Numbered from the stretch's first letter, positions 1 through 8,254 are shown. The stretch is 9,972 nucleotides of DNA from Myxococcales bacterium (GCA_021848865.1 JAJZTO010000070.1:1-9972); one strand, 5' to 3'. Translations and numbers: made by a program. Notes: generated by a model from the sequence alone, not told the origin.

Positions 1-477
1 CACCACCGGGGGCGTCGAGGCCGCGGGGGCCGGCGCCTCCTCCGCCGCGGCCGGCGGCACCACCGGTGCGTCGGGTGCCGGGAAGGCGGCCGGGGGCGTC
101 TCCGCGGGAGGCGCGGCGGCGACGCCGGCCGGGGCGCCCGGCGGGGCCTCGGGCGACAGCTGGAAGCCCGGCGGCACGGTGGCGGTGACGGTCGGCCGGC
201 TGTCGGAGGTCCGGCCGGCCCGGGGGACGGGCGTCCCGCTGGCCAGCCGGGCGTCGTAGCCGGCCCGGGCCACCGGGTCGAAGAGCACGTGGCGGGCCTC
301 CTCGATGCGCTGGCCCAGCAGCACCTGCTCCTCGGGCGCCATCAGCGTGTAGGTGGCCAGCGACCCGGGGCCGTAGAGCGACCGGGCCCGGTCGTAGGCG
401 CGCTGGATCTCCCCCAGCGGCGCGTCGTCGGGCACTTCCAGGATCTCGTACAGCGTCTGCTCGGCGAGCGGCTTCAC
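1..477 (-). CDS. J-like-domain protein with Pro/Ala-rich linker, C-terminal part outside the window
   Basis: The minus-strand frame is open from a GTG at 477-475 to the window edge (159 codons), so the 3' end is missing. Residues about 8-78 read like a J domain: an opening TLYEILEVPDDAPLGEIQRA, then RAYDRARSLY, a later helix with EEARHVLFDPVARAGYDARL, which matches the usual end of J domains (LsDP..R..YD). The HPD tripeptide expected after helix II is absent; YGPGS stands at residues 35-39. A low-complexity Pro/Ala/Val stretch follows from about residue 82 and looks like a flexible linker. The GTG overlaps the stop of the upstream ATPase gene as GTGA, which suggests translational coupling; a weak GGAG lies 12 bases before it. 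From memory, similar deltaproteobacterial and myxobacterial proteins beside a MinD-like ATPase carry a helix-turn-helix (RodZ-like) domain, but that part is not visible here. The J-like fold is fairly secure; the role is unknown. Confidence 0.75.
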   Translation of the reverse strand, partial: MKPLAEQTLYEILEVPDDAPLGEIQRAYDRARSLYGPGSLATYTLMAPEEQVLLGQRIEEARHVLFDPVARAGYDARLASGTPVPRAGRTSDSRPTVTATVPPGFQLSPEAPPGAPAGVAAAPPAETPPAAFPAPDAPVVPPAAAEEAPAPAASTPPVV

Positions 478-1481
478 GGTGGAACGTCGCTCCGTTCTCC
501 CCCTGCGTCGATGCGGAACAGCCCGTCGGCGATGGCGGCGAAGCTCCGGGCCGCCGGCGCCTCGGGCCGCGCCAGGAGCAGCGGCTTGCGGGCCCGCACG
601 CTGCGCCACACCGCCTCGTCGTGCTCGATGCTCCCCAGGTAGTCCATGGAGAGCCCGAAGTACTTCTTCCAGGCGGCCACCACCGCCTTCCCCAGCTCGG
701 CGTCCTGCGGCGTGCGGGCCTGGTTCACCACCAGCCGCGGACGGAAGGCGTGCAGCTCCTTCTCCAGCGTGGCGCCGGCCTCGGGGTGGCGCTCGCGCAG
801 CGCGGCGATCACCTCGACCGGGCTGCGGAAGGCGCCGTCCCCCATCACCTCGCGCAGCGCCTCCTCGAAGCCGTACACCGCCACCACGTTGCGCACCCGG
901 CGCCAGAAGGCGGCCTTCACGAAGCGGTAGACGTTCTCGACCGCGGTCGGCTCCGGCACCAGCACCAGCAGGCCGTGGTCCGACACCAGGAAGAAGTCGA
1001 GGACGTTGAGCGCCGTCCCCGCCCCCAGGTCGAGGATGGCGTAGTCCACGTCCAGCGCCAGGATGTGGCGCATCAGGCGCATCTTCTGGGCGTGCTTGGG
1101 GTTGGCGGCGTCCAGGTGGTCGAGGGCGCCCGAGATCAGGCCGAGGTTCGGGACGCCGGTCGGCACCACCACCTCCTCGATGCGCTCCACGCGCCGCTCC
1201 ACGAAGTCGGAGAGCGAGGTGCGGGGCAGCTCCACGCCCAGGCAGGTGTGGAGGTTGGCGCCGCCCAGGTCGGCGTCCACCAGCACCACGCTGCGCCCGC
1301 GCCGGGCCAGCTCGATGCCCAGGTTGGCGGCGACCAGGCTCTTGCCGATGCCGCCCTTCCCGCCCCCGACCGAGAGGACCCGCCGGGCCCGGGTGGTGCG
1401 CCGCGAGGGGGCGCGCCGCTTCCCGGCCGGCGCCGCGAGGGGCACCGGGGTGACCAGCTTCAGGGTCGGGGCATCGGCCAC
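474..1481 (-). CDS. MinD/ParA-type P-loop ATPase (MinD/FlhG-like group)
   Basis: The 335-residue protein has the marks of the deviant Walker A ATPases. GGGKGGIGKS at residues 39-48 carries the signature lysine K42 as well as K47. VDADLGGANLH at 69-79 is the switch I/A' motif with the catalytic-type Asp. DYAILDLGAG at 146-155 is Walker B/switch II. These enzymes dimerise on ATP and position proteins or DNA in the cell (MinD, FlhG/FleN, ParA). A stretch at about 186-260, beginning FVKAAFWRRV and ending VVNQARTPQD, is longer than in classical MinD. A basic N-terminal tail of about 33 residues precedes the fold. No clear amphipathic membrane-targeting helix is seen at the C-terminus, which ends GERSDVPP. 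The chosen start is GTG at 1481-1479, with GTAGGA 10 bases upstream. It lies 29 bases after the HNH gene and overlaps the J-like gene by 4 bases. There are no flagellar, pilus or division genes beside it to indicate its cargo. Confidence 0.93.
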   Translation of the reverse strand: MADAPTLKLVTPVPLAAPAGKRRAPSRRTTRARRVLSVGGGKGGIGKSLVAANLGIELARRGRSVVLVDADLGGANLHTCLGVELPRTSLSDFVERRVERIEEVVVPTGVPNLGLISGALDHLDAANPKHAQKMRLMRHILALDVDYAILDLGAGTALNVLDFFLVSDHGLLVLVPEPTAVENVYRFVKAAFWRRVRNVVAVYGFEEALREVMGDGAFRSPVEVIAALRERHPEAGATLEKELHAFRPRLVVNQARTPQDAELGKAVVAAWKKYFGLSMDYLGSIEHDEAVWRSVRARKPLLLARPEAPAARSFAAIADGLFRIDAGGERSDVPP

Positions 1482-1490
1482 GGTGTGGGG

Positions 1491-1497
1491 ATCCTAC
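1491..1497 (-). promoter_or_regulatory. ribosome binding site (or -10-like element) of the MinD-like gene
   Basis: Read on the minus strand, GTAGGAT ends 9 bases before the GTG start, and a purine-rich AGGAGG lies just upstream at 1499-1504. The GTAGGA is the better-spaced Shine-Dalgarno. TAGGAT could also pass for a -10 hexamer, but no convincing -35 is present 16-18 bases upstream (CTGGAC at best). Confidence 0.45.
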
Positions 1498-1510
1498 CCC
1501 TCCTGCACCA

Positions 1511-2110
1511 TCAGTCCAGAAGCTCGGCGTTCCAGTAGGCGGCGTCGGCCAGCGACAGGAACGGGCGCCACTGCCGGTAGAGCGCCCGGCGCGCCGCGGT
1601 GCGGAACATGGGCGTCCAGCGGGGCCGCACCGGCGCCCGCAGCAGCCCCATCCCCGCCTCGTCCGGCGTGCGCCCGCCCTTGCGGAGGTTGCAGGCGACG
1701 CAGGAGCAGACCACGTTCTCCCAGCTGGTGCTGCCGCCGCGTGAGCGCGGCACCACGTGGTCCAGGTTCAGGTCGGACCGCCGGAAGCGCCGCCCGCAGT
1801 ACTGGCAGGTGTTGTCGTCGCGGGCGTAGATGTTGAACCGCGAGAAGCGCACCCGGGCGCGGGGCAGGCGGTCGTAGGCCAGCAGCACGATGACGCGCGG
1901 GACGCGGATGCGCCGGTCCACCGTGCCGACCGCCTCCTCGTGGGCCGCCGCCGCCAGCGCGCTCCAGCTCTCGAAGTCGAAGAGCTGGAACTGCTCGTCG
2001 ATGGCCCGGGCCGCGCCCTGGTACAGCAGGGTGAAGGCGCGCCGGACCGAGGTGACGTGGACGGGCTGGTAGACCCTGTTGAGGACGAGGACGCCGGTGT
2101 CGAGGAGCAT
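1511..2110 (-). CDS. stand-alone HNH endonuclease-fold protein
   Basis: This 199-residue protein belongs to the short, chromosomal HNH family (McrA-like, COG1403 type). The N-terminal part reads VLVLNRVYQPVHVTSVRRAF, with a following LLYQGAARAI, which is typical of this family and of unknown role. The nuclease core has zinc-type pairs C102-QY-C105 and C137-VA-C140. Between them lies LNLDHVVPRSRGG with D117/H118, followed by N132 (SWENVV) and N141; these are the expected metal-binding and catalytic positions, so the site appears intact. The C-terminus is Arg/Trp-rich. The ATG at 2110-2108 is the only sensible start. No clear Shine-Dalgarno precedes it (GTCGCAGGCCCC). It sits 56 bases after the transglycosylase and 29 bases before the MinD-like ATPase, all in the same direction. 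No methylase or other restriction partner is adjacent, so a classical restriction system is unlikely. The family call is firm; the biological substrate is unknown. Confidence 0.92.
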   Translation of the reverse strand: MLLDTGVLVLNRVYQPVHVTSVRRAFTLLYQGAARAIDEQFQLFDFESWSALAAAAHEEAVGTVDRRIRVPRVIVLLAYDRLPRARVRFSRFNIYARDDNTCQYCGRRFRRSDLNLDHVVPRSRGGSTSWENVVCSCVACNLRKGGRTPDEAGMGLLRAPVRPRWTPMFRTAARRALYRQWRPFLSLADAAYWNAELLD

Positions 2111-2124
2111 GGGGCCTGCGACGG

Positions 2125-2153
2125 AATGTAGCAGCCGCGCGGCGGATTTGCAC
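2125..2153 (-). promoter_or_regulatory. possible weak promoter of the HNH gene
   Basis: On the minus strand GTGCAA (2153-2148) and TACATT (2130-2125) are 17 bases apart, with the ATG 14 bases after the -10. The -10 is fair and the -35 poor. This short gap also contains the palindrome GCCGCGCGGC (2134-2143). It would let the HNH gene be transcribed apart from the transglycosylase. The call is tentative. Confidence 0.25.
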
Positions 2154-2166
2154 GATGCCGGGCCGG

Positions 2167-4437
2167 TCAGCGCGGGGCCGGCAGCCGCTGGGCCAGGGGC
2201 AGGGGCGGCTCGCCCGGCCCGCCGTACAGCAGCCGGTAGGCGGCGTAGGAGCGCAGCACGCGCTTCACGTAGCCGCGGGTCTCCTGGACCGGGATCTCCT
2301 CGATGAACTCGTCGAGGGGCAGGGCCCCTCGCTCCCGCAGCCAGCCGCGCACCGCCCCCTCCCCGACGTTGTAGGCGGCGACCGCCAGCGGGGCCGAGGC
2401 CCCGAAGCGGCGCAGGACGTCGCCGAGGTGCTGGGCGCCCAGCCGGATGTTGAGCGGGCCGTCCATGAGGTCGGCGCTCCGGAGCGTCCGGTGCAGCTTC
2501 AGCCGGCGGGCCAGCGCCTGGGCCGTGGGCAGCATCAGCTGGGTCAGGCCGACCGCGCCGGCCGCCGACACCGCCGCCGGGTCGAGGGCGCTCTCCTCCC
2601 GCATGATGGCCTGGAGCAGGTCGGTGGGGACGCCGGCGCCCGGGGCCCAGCGCTCGACCTCGTCGCGGAACGCGGCCGGATAGGCGATCCGCCAGATCCG
2701 CAGCGCCTTCCCCTCCGGGCGCTGGCGCAGCACCTGCCGGGCGACGGCGCGGACCAGGTTGTGCCCGGCCCGGTGGTCGCCGGCCCGGTGGAGCAGCTCG
2801 GCGACGAGCAGGAGGGGATCGAAGCCGGCCGGCTCGACCGGGAAGAGCCGGGCCCGATCCACCGCCCGCAGCTCCTCGGCGGCCGCCCGGTCCTGGCCCA
2901 TGCGCAGCAGCAGCAGCCCGGCCTCGAAGTGGCGGTCGCCCCGCAGGCGGCCCGGGTCGTAGCGGAAGCCCTCGGGCGGCGGCGCCGGCCGGCGCCAGCG
3001 GGCCTCGGGCGACTTCGGCGCCACCTCGGCCAGCCGCGCCCTCGCCAGCAGGCCGTAGTAGTCGGCCGGGTGGCGCTCCACCAGCGTCCGCCACAGCGCC
3101 ACGGCGGCGGCGCGATCCCCCTTCCCCTTGCGCTGCGCCAGGATCCGCGCCCGCCAGTAGGCGGCCCGGGCGAACTCGTACGGGTCGGTGGCCTCGTACT
3201 CGCGCTGGCACCGCTCCAGCGACGCCAGCGCCGCCGCGGTGGCGCCGGCGCGCCAGGAGATCCAGGCGGAGCGGAACAGGGCCTCGGGCCGGTAGTCGCC
3301 CCGCGGGTAGCGCTCCACGATCTCGGCGAGCAGGGTCTGGGCCCCGGCGGCGTCGCCGGCCCGCGCCAGGAGGTCGGCCGCGAAGTAGAGGGCGTCGTCG
3401 GCGACCGGGCTGTCGGGGAACTCCCGGGCGAGCTGCCGGTAGCGGTCCACCGCCTTGTCGGGCTCCACCACCGCCGAGGCCGAGGCGAGGGCGTGCAGCG
3501 CCTTCACCCGGTCCGGCGCGGCCGGGCAGGCGGCCAGCGCCGGGGCGAGCAGGTCGATGGCCTTGCGGTACTGGCGCTCCTTGCGGTAGGCGCGGCCCAG
3601 CGCCAGCCGGACCCGGCAGGCGTCCGGGGAGGCCGGCGCGTCCACCGGGAGGGCGGCCCGGACCGACCTCAGCTCGGCGATGGCGGCGCGGTTGCGGTTG
3701 GCGTCGAGCAGCGTCTCGGCCCGGCGCAGCGCGCCCTGGAGCGGCGGCGGCTCGCCGAAGCGCCCGGGGAGGGCGCGGAGCGCCACCCGGCAGCGCGGCG
3801 CCGCCGGCGCCAGGGGGTGGCCGATCCAGCACTGGAGCAGGTCGGACCGCGCCTGGGTCAGCTCCCGCTCTCCGCCCCCGGCCTCGATCCGGCCGGCCGC
3901 GAGCAGCGCCGCGGCCCCGGCGTCGGCGCGGGACAGGTCGTCGGGGGCGGCGAGCCCGAGGAGCGGCGCCAGCGCCTCCAGGGCGGCGCCCGCGTCGCCC
4001 GAGGCCGCCAGCAGCCGCGCCCGGGCCAGGGCCGCGTCGCCCCGCAGCAGCGACCCGGCCCCGATCCGCGCCCAGACCAGGACCGCCTCGGCGGGCCGCC
4101 CGCCCGCCTCCAGCGCCTGGCCCATGAGCCAGGCGATCCGGTCGGCCAGGATCGGCAGCTGCGCCTCGAGCCCGTCGAGCCGGGTGGCCGCCTCGTCGGC
4201 CCGCCCCGCCCCGAGCAGCGCCAGCGCCTCGAGGTACCGGGCCTCCGGGGCGGGCGAGGCCGCGAGCGCCGGGATGGCCTCCGCGGCCCGGCCCGCCGCC
4301 AGCGCCGCCACCGCCTCGGCCTGCGCGCCGGCGAAGAGCGGCGCGGCGTCGGCCGCGGTGAAGCGGGGCCGGGGGACCGGACCGGCGGCGGGGGGCGCCG
4401 CGGCGCCGAGCAGCGCCAGGAGCGCGAGCGAGACCAT
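2167..4437 (-). CDS. soluble lytic murein transglycosylase (Slt70-like), exported
   Basis: With ATG at 4437-4435 this is a 756-residue protein. The last 160 residues are a goose-type lysozyme/SLT domain. GVPTDLLQAIMREESALDP (602-620) has the catalytic Glu-Ser pair (E615-S616); GAVGLTQLMLPTA (627-639) is motif II; AAYNVGEGAVRGW (687-699) is motif III, with V and E where A and P are usual. The enzyme cleaves the MurNAc-GlcNAc bond of peptidoglycan in the periplasm, leaving 1,6-anhydro ends. The long N-terminal part (about 30-590) is Ala/Leu/Arg-rich with many helical, TPR-like repeats, e.g. KAVDRYRQLAREFPDSPVAD (328-347), fitting the alpha-superhelical ring of Slt70. It is about 110 residues longer than the E. 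coli protein. The N-terminus is hydrophobic (LALLALLGAAA) with no basic residue if ATG is used. An in-frame TTG at 4473-4471 would add 12 residues containing RR and give a more usual signal peptide. It is divergent from the kinase gene. Confidence 0.93.
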   Translation of the reverse strand: MVSLALLALLGAAAPPAAGPVPRPRFTAADAAPLFAGAQAEAVAALAAGRAAEAIPALAASPAPEARYLEALALLGAGRADEAATRLDGLEAQLPILADRIAWLMGQALEAGGRPAEAVLVWARIGAGSLLRGDAALARARLLAASGDAGAALEALAPLLGLAAPDDLSRADAGAAALLAAGRIEAGGGERELTQARSDLLQCWIGHPLAPAAPRCRVALRALPGRFGEPPPLQGALRRAETLLDANRNRAAIAELRSVRAALPVDAPASPDACRVRLALGRAYRKERQYRKAIDLLAPALAACPAAPDRVKALHALASASAVVEPDKAVDRYRQLAREFPDSPVADDALYFAADLLARAGDAAGAQTLLAEIVERYPRGDYRPEALFRSAWISWRAGATAAALASLERCQREYEATDPYEFARAAYWRARILAQRKGKGDRAAAVALWRTLVERHPADYYGLLARARLAEVAPKSPEARWRRPAPPPEGFRYDPGRLRGDRHFEAGLLLLRMGQDRAAAEELRAVDRARLFPVEPAGFDPLLLVAELLHRAGDHRAGHNLVRAVARQVLRQRPEGKALRIWRIAYPAAFRDEVERWAPGAGVPTDLLQAIMREESALDPAAVSAAGAVGLTQLMLPTAQALARRLKLHRTLRSADLMDGPLNIRLGAQHLGDVLRRFGASAPLAVAAYNVGEGAVRGWLRERGALPLDEFIEEIPVQETRGYVKRVLRSYAAYRLLYGGPGEPPLPLAQRLPAPR

Positions 4438-4445
4438 GCGTCGAG

Positions 4446-4473
4446 AGTGTGTCCCGGCCGCCCGCGCGGTCAA
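4446..4473 (-). promoter_or_regulatory. candidate promoter of the transglycosylase gene
   Basis: On the minus strand TTGACC (4473-4468) is followed after 16 bases by CACACT (4451-4446). The -35 is good and identical to that of the barrel-gene promoter; the -10 is weak. Only 8 bases separate the -10 from the ATG and no Shine-Dalgarno is present, so if real the transcript would be nearly leaderless. The same TTG is also a possible start codon. Confidence 0.35.
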
Positions 4474-4514
4474 GCCCCGCCGCACCGGGCGCGGGATCGG
4501 GCGCCGCTTTTCGC

Positions 4515-4521
4515 GTAGGAT
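4515..4521 (+). promoter_or_regulatory. ribosome binding site (or -10-like element) of the kinase gene
   Basis: GTAGGAT lies with 8 bases (CCCCCGCG) before the GTG at 4530. It decides the start of the kinase gene over an open frame that reaches upstream to 4449. TAGGAT also resembles a -10 hexamer, but there is no -35 17 bases before it. Confidence 0.5.
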
Positions 4522-4529
4522 CCCCCGCG

Positions 4530-6779
4530 GTGGACATCCGCACACAGGCCACGCTCCTCGCCGGGATCGTCATGCTGGCGCTCGCCGGCGCGGCGCTGCT
4601 GCGCGACAACCGGCCCCGGGTCTTCACCCTCTTCGCCCTCTTCACCGCCAACCTCGGGCTCTACTCGCTCGCCGACTTCCTGATGCGCTGGTCGGGCGGC
4701 GCCGCTCCGCTGGCGCTGTGGCCCCGCATCGCCGTGGCCACCGCCGCCCTGCTGCCGGCCACCGCCCTGGCCTTCTTCCTCGAGTTCCTGGGCGTGGCCC
4801 GGCGGCCGGCGCGCCGCGCCCGCAACGCCATGCTCGGGGGCTCGCTCTCCGGGCTGGCGGTGGCGCTCTCGCCCCTGGTCCACTCGCGGATCGCCCAGGT
4901 GGCGGTGACCGTCTACGTGGTGACCGGCCTCGCCGCCTCCCTCTCGGTGCTCTGGCGCAAGCTGCTGGCGGCCCCGACCCGCGTCGAGCGCGCCCGGCTC
5001 CAGTACCTCTTCGTCGGCGCCGTGGTGGCGCTGCTCTTCTCCACCCTCGACGTGCTGCCGCGCTTCGGGATCCCCTACCCGCTCGACGGCCTCGGGGCCA
5101 TGGCCCTCACCTTCTTCATGTTCTTCCTCTCGCAGACGCTGCAGCGCCACCGGCTGCTCGACCTGCACGAGTTCCTGGGGAAGGTGGTGGTGGCCATCGC
5201 CGTCGGGCTGGTCTTCGTGGCGGTCTACGGCGGGCTGGTCTCCTGGGTGGGGAACCGGCCGGAGCTCTTCTTCTTCAACACCCTGGTGGCCTCCTTCGTC
5301 ATCCTCTCGCTCTTCGAGCCCATGCGGGACAAGGTGGAGGAGTGGGTGGTGGTGACGCTGTTCCGCGAGCGGTACGAGCTGGTCCGGCAGCTCGAGACCC
5401 TCCGCGACCGCATCGCCACGGTGATCGACCCGCTGCGGCTGGGGTCGGTGCTCCTCGACGGGCTCGTCGAGACCCGGCGCGTCACCCACGCCTCCCTCTG
5501 GCTGGTGGCCGACGACCGGCCCGGCTACCGGCTGCTCGACGCCCGCGGCCCGCCGCCCTCCCCCTTCCTGGAGCCGGCCACGGCCCGGGCCATCCTGGGA
5601 GCGGCCGGGACCGCCCAGAAGGCCATCCTCCTCGAGAACATCGACCGGCGCATGGGCGAGCTGCGGGCCCTGCTCCCGCCGGAGGGCGGCGGCCGGGCCG
5701 GGCCGGCCGCGGTCGCCGAGGAGCTGAAGCGGCTCGGGGACGCCCGCAGCGCCATGTCCTCCATGAAGGCCGGCATCTGCATGCCGCTCACCGCCGGCGA
5801 CCGGGTCATCGGCTTCCTGGCCTGCTGGGACGAGCGGGTGCCCGAGGCCTTCGCCTCGAACGAGATCGCCGCGCTGCTCGAGGTGGCGGAGCGGGCCGCG
5901 CTGGTCATCGAGAACTCCAAGCTCTACCAGCAGATGAAGGAGCGCGACCGGCTGGCGGCACTGGGCGAGATGGCGGCCGGGCTGGCCCACGAGATCCGCA
6001 ACCCCCTGGCCGCCATCCAGGGGGCCATCCAGCTGCTGGTGCCCGCGGAGGCCAAGGGCCCCCGGCCGGCCGAGGCCGACGCCGAGCAGCAGCGCGAGTT
6101 CCTGGGGATCATCGCCGACGAGGTGCGCCGGCTGAACGGCGTGGTCTCGCAGTTCCTCGACTACTCCCGCCCGGCCAACACCCAGCTGGTCCCGGGAGAC
6201 GTGAACGACGTCCTGGAGCGGACCCTGAAGCTCCTCGGCAACGAGGTGCCGCCCGCGGTGGAGCTCCAGGTCGAGCTGCAGCGCCCGCTGCCCCGGGTGA
6301 GCTGCGACGCGGAGCAGCTGCGCCAGGTGTTCCTCAACCTGGCGCTCAACGCGGTGCAGGCCATGCCCCGCGGCGGCCGCCTGGATGTCGCCACCCGCCT
6401 GGCCCGCGACGAGCTGGCGGTGTGGCGCGAGGCGCCCCGCCGCAGCGACACCGTCGAGGTGATCTTCCGCGACACCGGCCCGGGCGTCCCCGAGGAGGCC
6501 CGCGAGCACATCTTCGTCCCCTTCTACACCACCAAGGAGAAGGGGACGGGCCTGGGGCTCGCCATCTGCCAGCGCATCGTCCGGGCCCACGGCGGCTCGA
6601 TCGTGGTGCGCTCCGCCCCGGCCGAGGGGGCCGAGTTCGTCATCTCCCTGCCGGCGCTCTGGGAGGAGAAGCCCGAGCCCCGCGCCGAGGAGCGGACCGG
6701 CGCCCCGACCCCGCCGGCGGCCGAGCGCGGCCGTTCCCGCCGCCGCCGCCGGAAGCGCCGCCCCGACCGCGCCGTCTAG
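4530..6779 (+). CDS. multi-pass membrane sensor histidine kinase with GAF-like domain
   Basis: The 749-residue protein starts at GTG 4530. The first 265 residues hold about eight or nine hydrophobic segments (around 8-24, 31-51, 64-88, 103-118, 121-142, 157-173, 186-204, 217-240, 247-264), so the sensor is embedded in the inner membrane. Residues about 290-465 look like a GAF domain (LRLGSVLLDGLVETRRVTHA start, MKAGICMPLTAGDRVIGFLA later). The HisKA box ALGEMAAGLAHEIRNPLAAI carries phospho-His487. The ATPase part has N603/N607 (FLNLALNAVQ), D648TGPG and KGTGLGLA (671-678). It should autophosphorylate and pass phosphate to the regulator encoded 62 bases downstream. The architecture (many membrane helices, GAF, HisKA, HATPase, NtrC-type partner) recalls PrsK kinases, but no PEP-CTERM genes are in view, so no symbol is given. 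The C-terminus ends in an unusual strongly basic tail, RGRSRRRRRKRRPDR (733-747). The signal sensed is unknown. Confidence 0.94.
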   Translation: MDIRTQATLLAGIVMLALAGAALLRDNRPRVFTLFALFTANLGLYSLADFLMRWSGGAAPLALWPRIAVATAALLPATALAFFLEFLGVARRPARRARNAMLGGSLSGLAVALSPLVHSRIAQVAVTVYVVTGLAASLSVLWRKLLAAPTRVERARLQYLFVGAVVALLFSTLDVLPRFGIPYPLDGLGAMALTFFMFFLSQTLQRHRLLDLHEFLGKVVVAIAVGLVFVAVYGGLVSWVGNRPELFFFNTLVASFVILSLFEPMRDKVEEWVVVTLFRERYELVRQLETLRDRIATVIDPLRLGSVLLDGLVETRRVTHASLWLVADDRPGYRLLDARGPPPSPFLEPATARAILGAAGTAQKAILLENIDRRMGELRALLPPEGGGRAGPAAVAEELKRLGDARSAMSSMKAGICMPLTAGDRVIGFLACWDERVPEAFASNEIAALLEVAERAALVIENSKLYQQMKERDRLAALGEMAAGLAHEIRNPLAAIQGAIQLLVPAEAKGPRPAEADAEQQREFLGIIADEVRRLNGVVSQFLDYSRPANTQLVPGDVNDVLERTLKLLGNEVPPAVELQVELQRPLPRVSCDAEQLRQVFLNLALNAVQAMPRGGRLDVATRLARDELAVWREAPRRSDTVEVIFRDTGPGVPEEAREHIFVPFYTTKEKGTGLGLAICQRIVRAHGGSIVVRSAPAEGAEFVISLPALWEEKPEPRAEERTGAPTPPAAERGRSRRRRRKRRPDRAV

Positions 6780-6787
6780 CGCGGGTG

Positions 6788-6803
6788 GCTCCGCCGCCGG
6801 AGC
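6788..6803 (+). other. perfect hairpin between kinase and regulator genes
   Basis: GCTCCG and CGGAGC form a 6-bp stem around a CCGC loop, 8 bases after the kinase stop codon. No T-run follows, so it is not a standard intrinsic terminator. It may trim or stabilise the mRNA end, or be incidental in such GC-rich DNA. Confidence 0.4.
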
Positions 6804-6811
6804 GATGCCCC

Positions 6812-6821
6812 TCCGGCCGGA
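6812..6821. other. palindrome TCCGGCCGGA
   Basis: A perfect 10-base inverted repeat lies 20 bases upstream of the regulator start. Its TCCGG can also pair with CCGGA at 6797-6801, so it competes with the preceding hairpin. It could be an operator half or RNA structure; chance is quite possible at this base composition. Confidence 0.3.
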
Positions 6822-6827
6822 ATGATG

Positions 6828-6834
6828 GTAGGAG
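6828..6834 (+). promoter_or_regulatory. ribosome binding site of the response regulator gene
   Basis: GTAGGAG sits 7 bases before the GTG at 6842. The nearby ATGs at 6822 and 6825 are out of frame, so this site fixes the GTG start. Confidence 0.7.
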
Positions 6835-6841
6835 TCGGCCC

Positions 6842-8239
<1,398 letters not shown>

Positions 8240-8254
8240 TCGGCGGGCGGCAAC

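Noticed and set aside
1..200. GCC/GGC-rich repeat-like stretch
   Set aside because: It codes for the Pro/Ala linker of the J-like protein; there is no regular repeat unit.
1511..2110. Restriction-modification or homing-endonuclease role for the HNH gene
   Set aside because: No methylase, specificity subunit, intron or intein is nearby, and the family is a widespread stand-alone chromosomal one.
2155..4518. 787-codon plus-strand open frame opposite the transglycosylase
   Set aside because: Composition is Arg/Gly/Gln/Val-rich without motifs, while the minus strand encodes a clear SLT enzyme.
4438..4529. Sigma-54 promoter in the divergent region
   Set aside because: No TGGC-N7-TTGC-like element was found on either strand.
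2111..4651. Very long minus-strand frame running upstream of the HNH gene, in another frame across the transglycosylase
   Set aside because: The translation is Gly/Arg/Pro/Ala filler with no family signal; only its last 199 residues are the HNH protein. It is a by-product of high GC, where stop codons are rare.
4470..6590. 706-codon minus-strand open frame opposite the kinase
   Set aside because: His/Glu/Gly/Gln-rich translation typical of antisense to GC-rich genes; the kinase motifs on the plus strand settle the coding strand.
3680..6841. Upstream open extension of the regulator frame
   Set aside because: The frame is open far upstream, but the receiver domain starts exactly at the GTG with a good ribosome binding site, and the upstream translation is filler.
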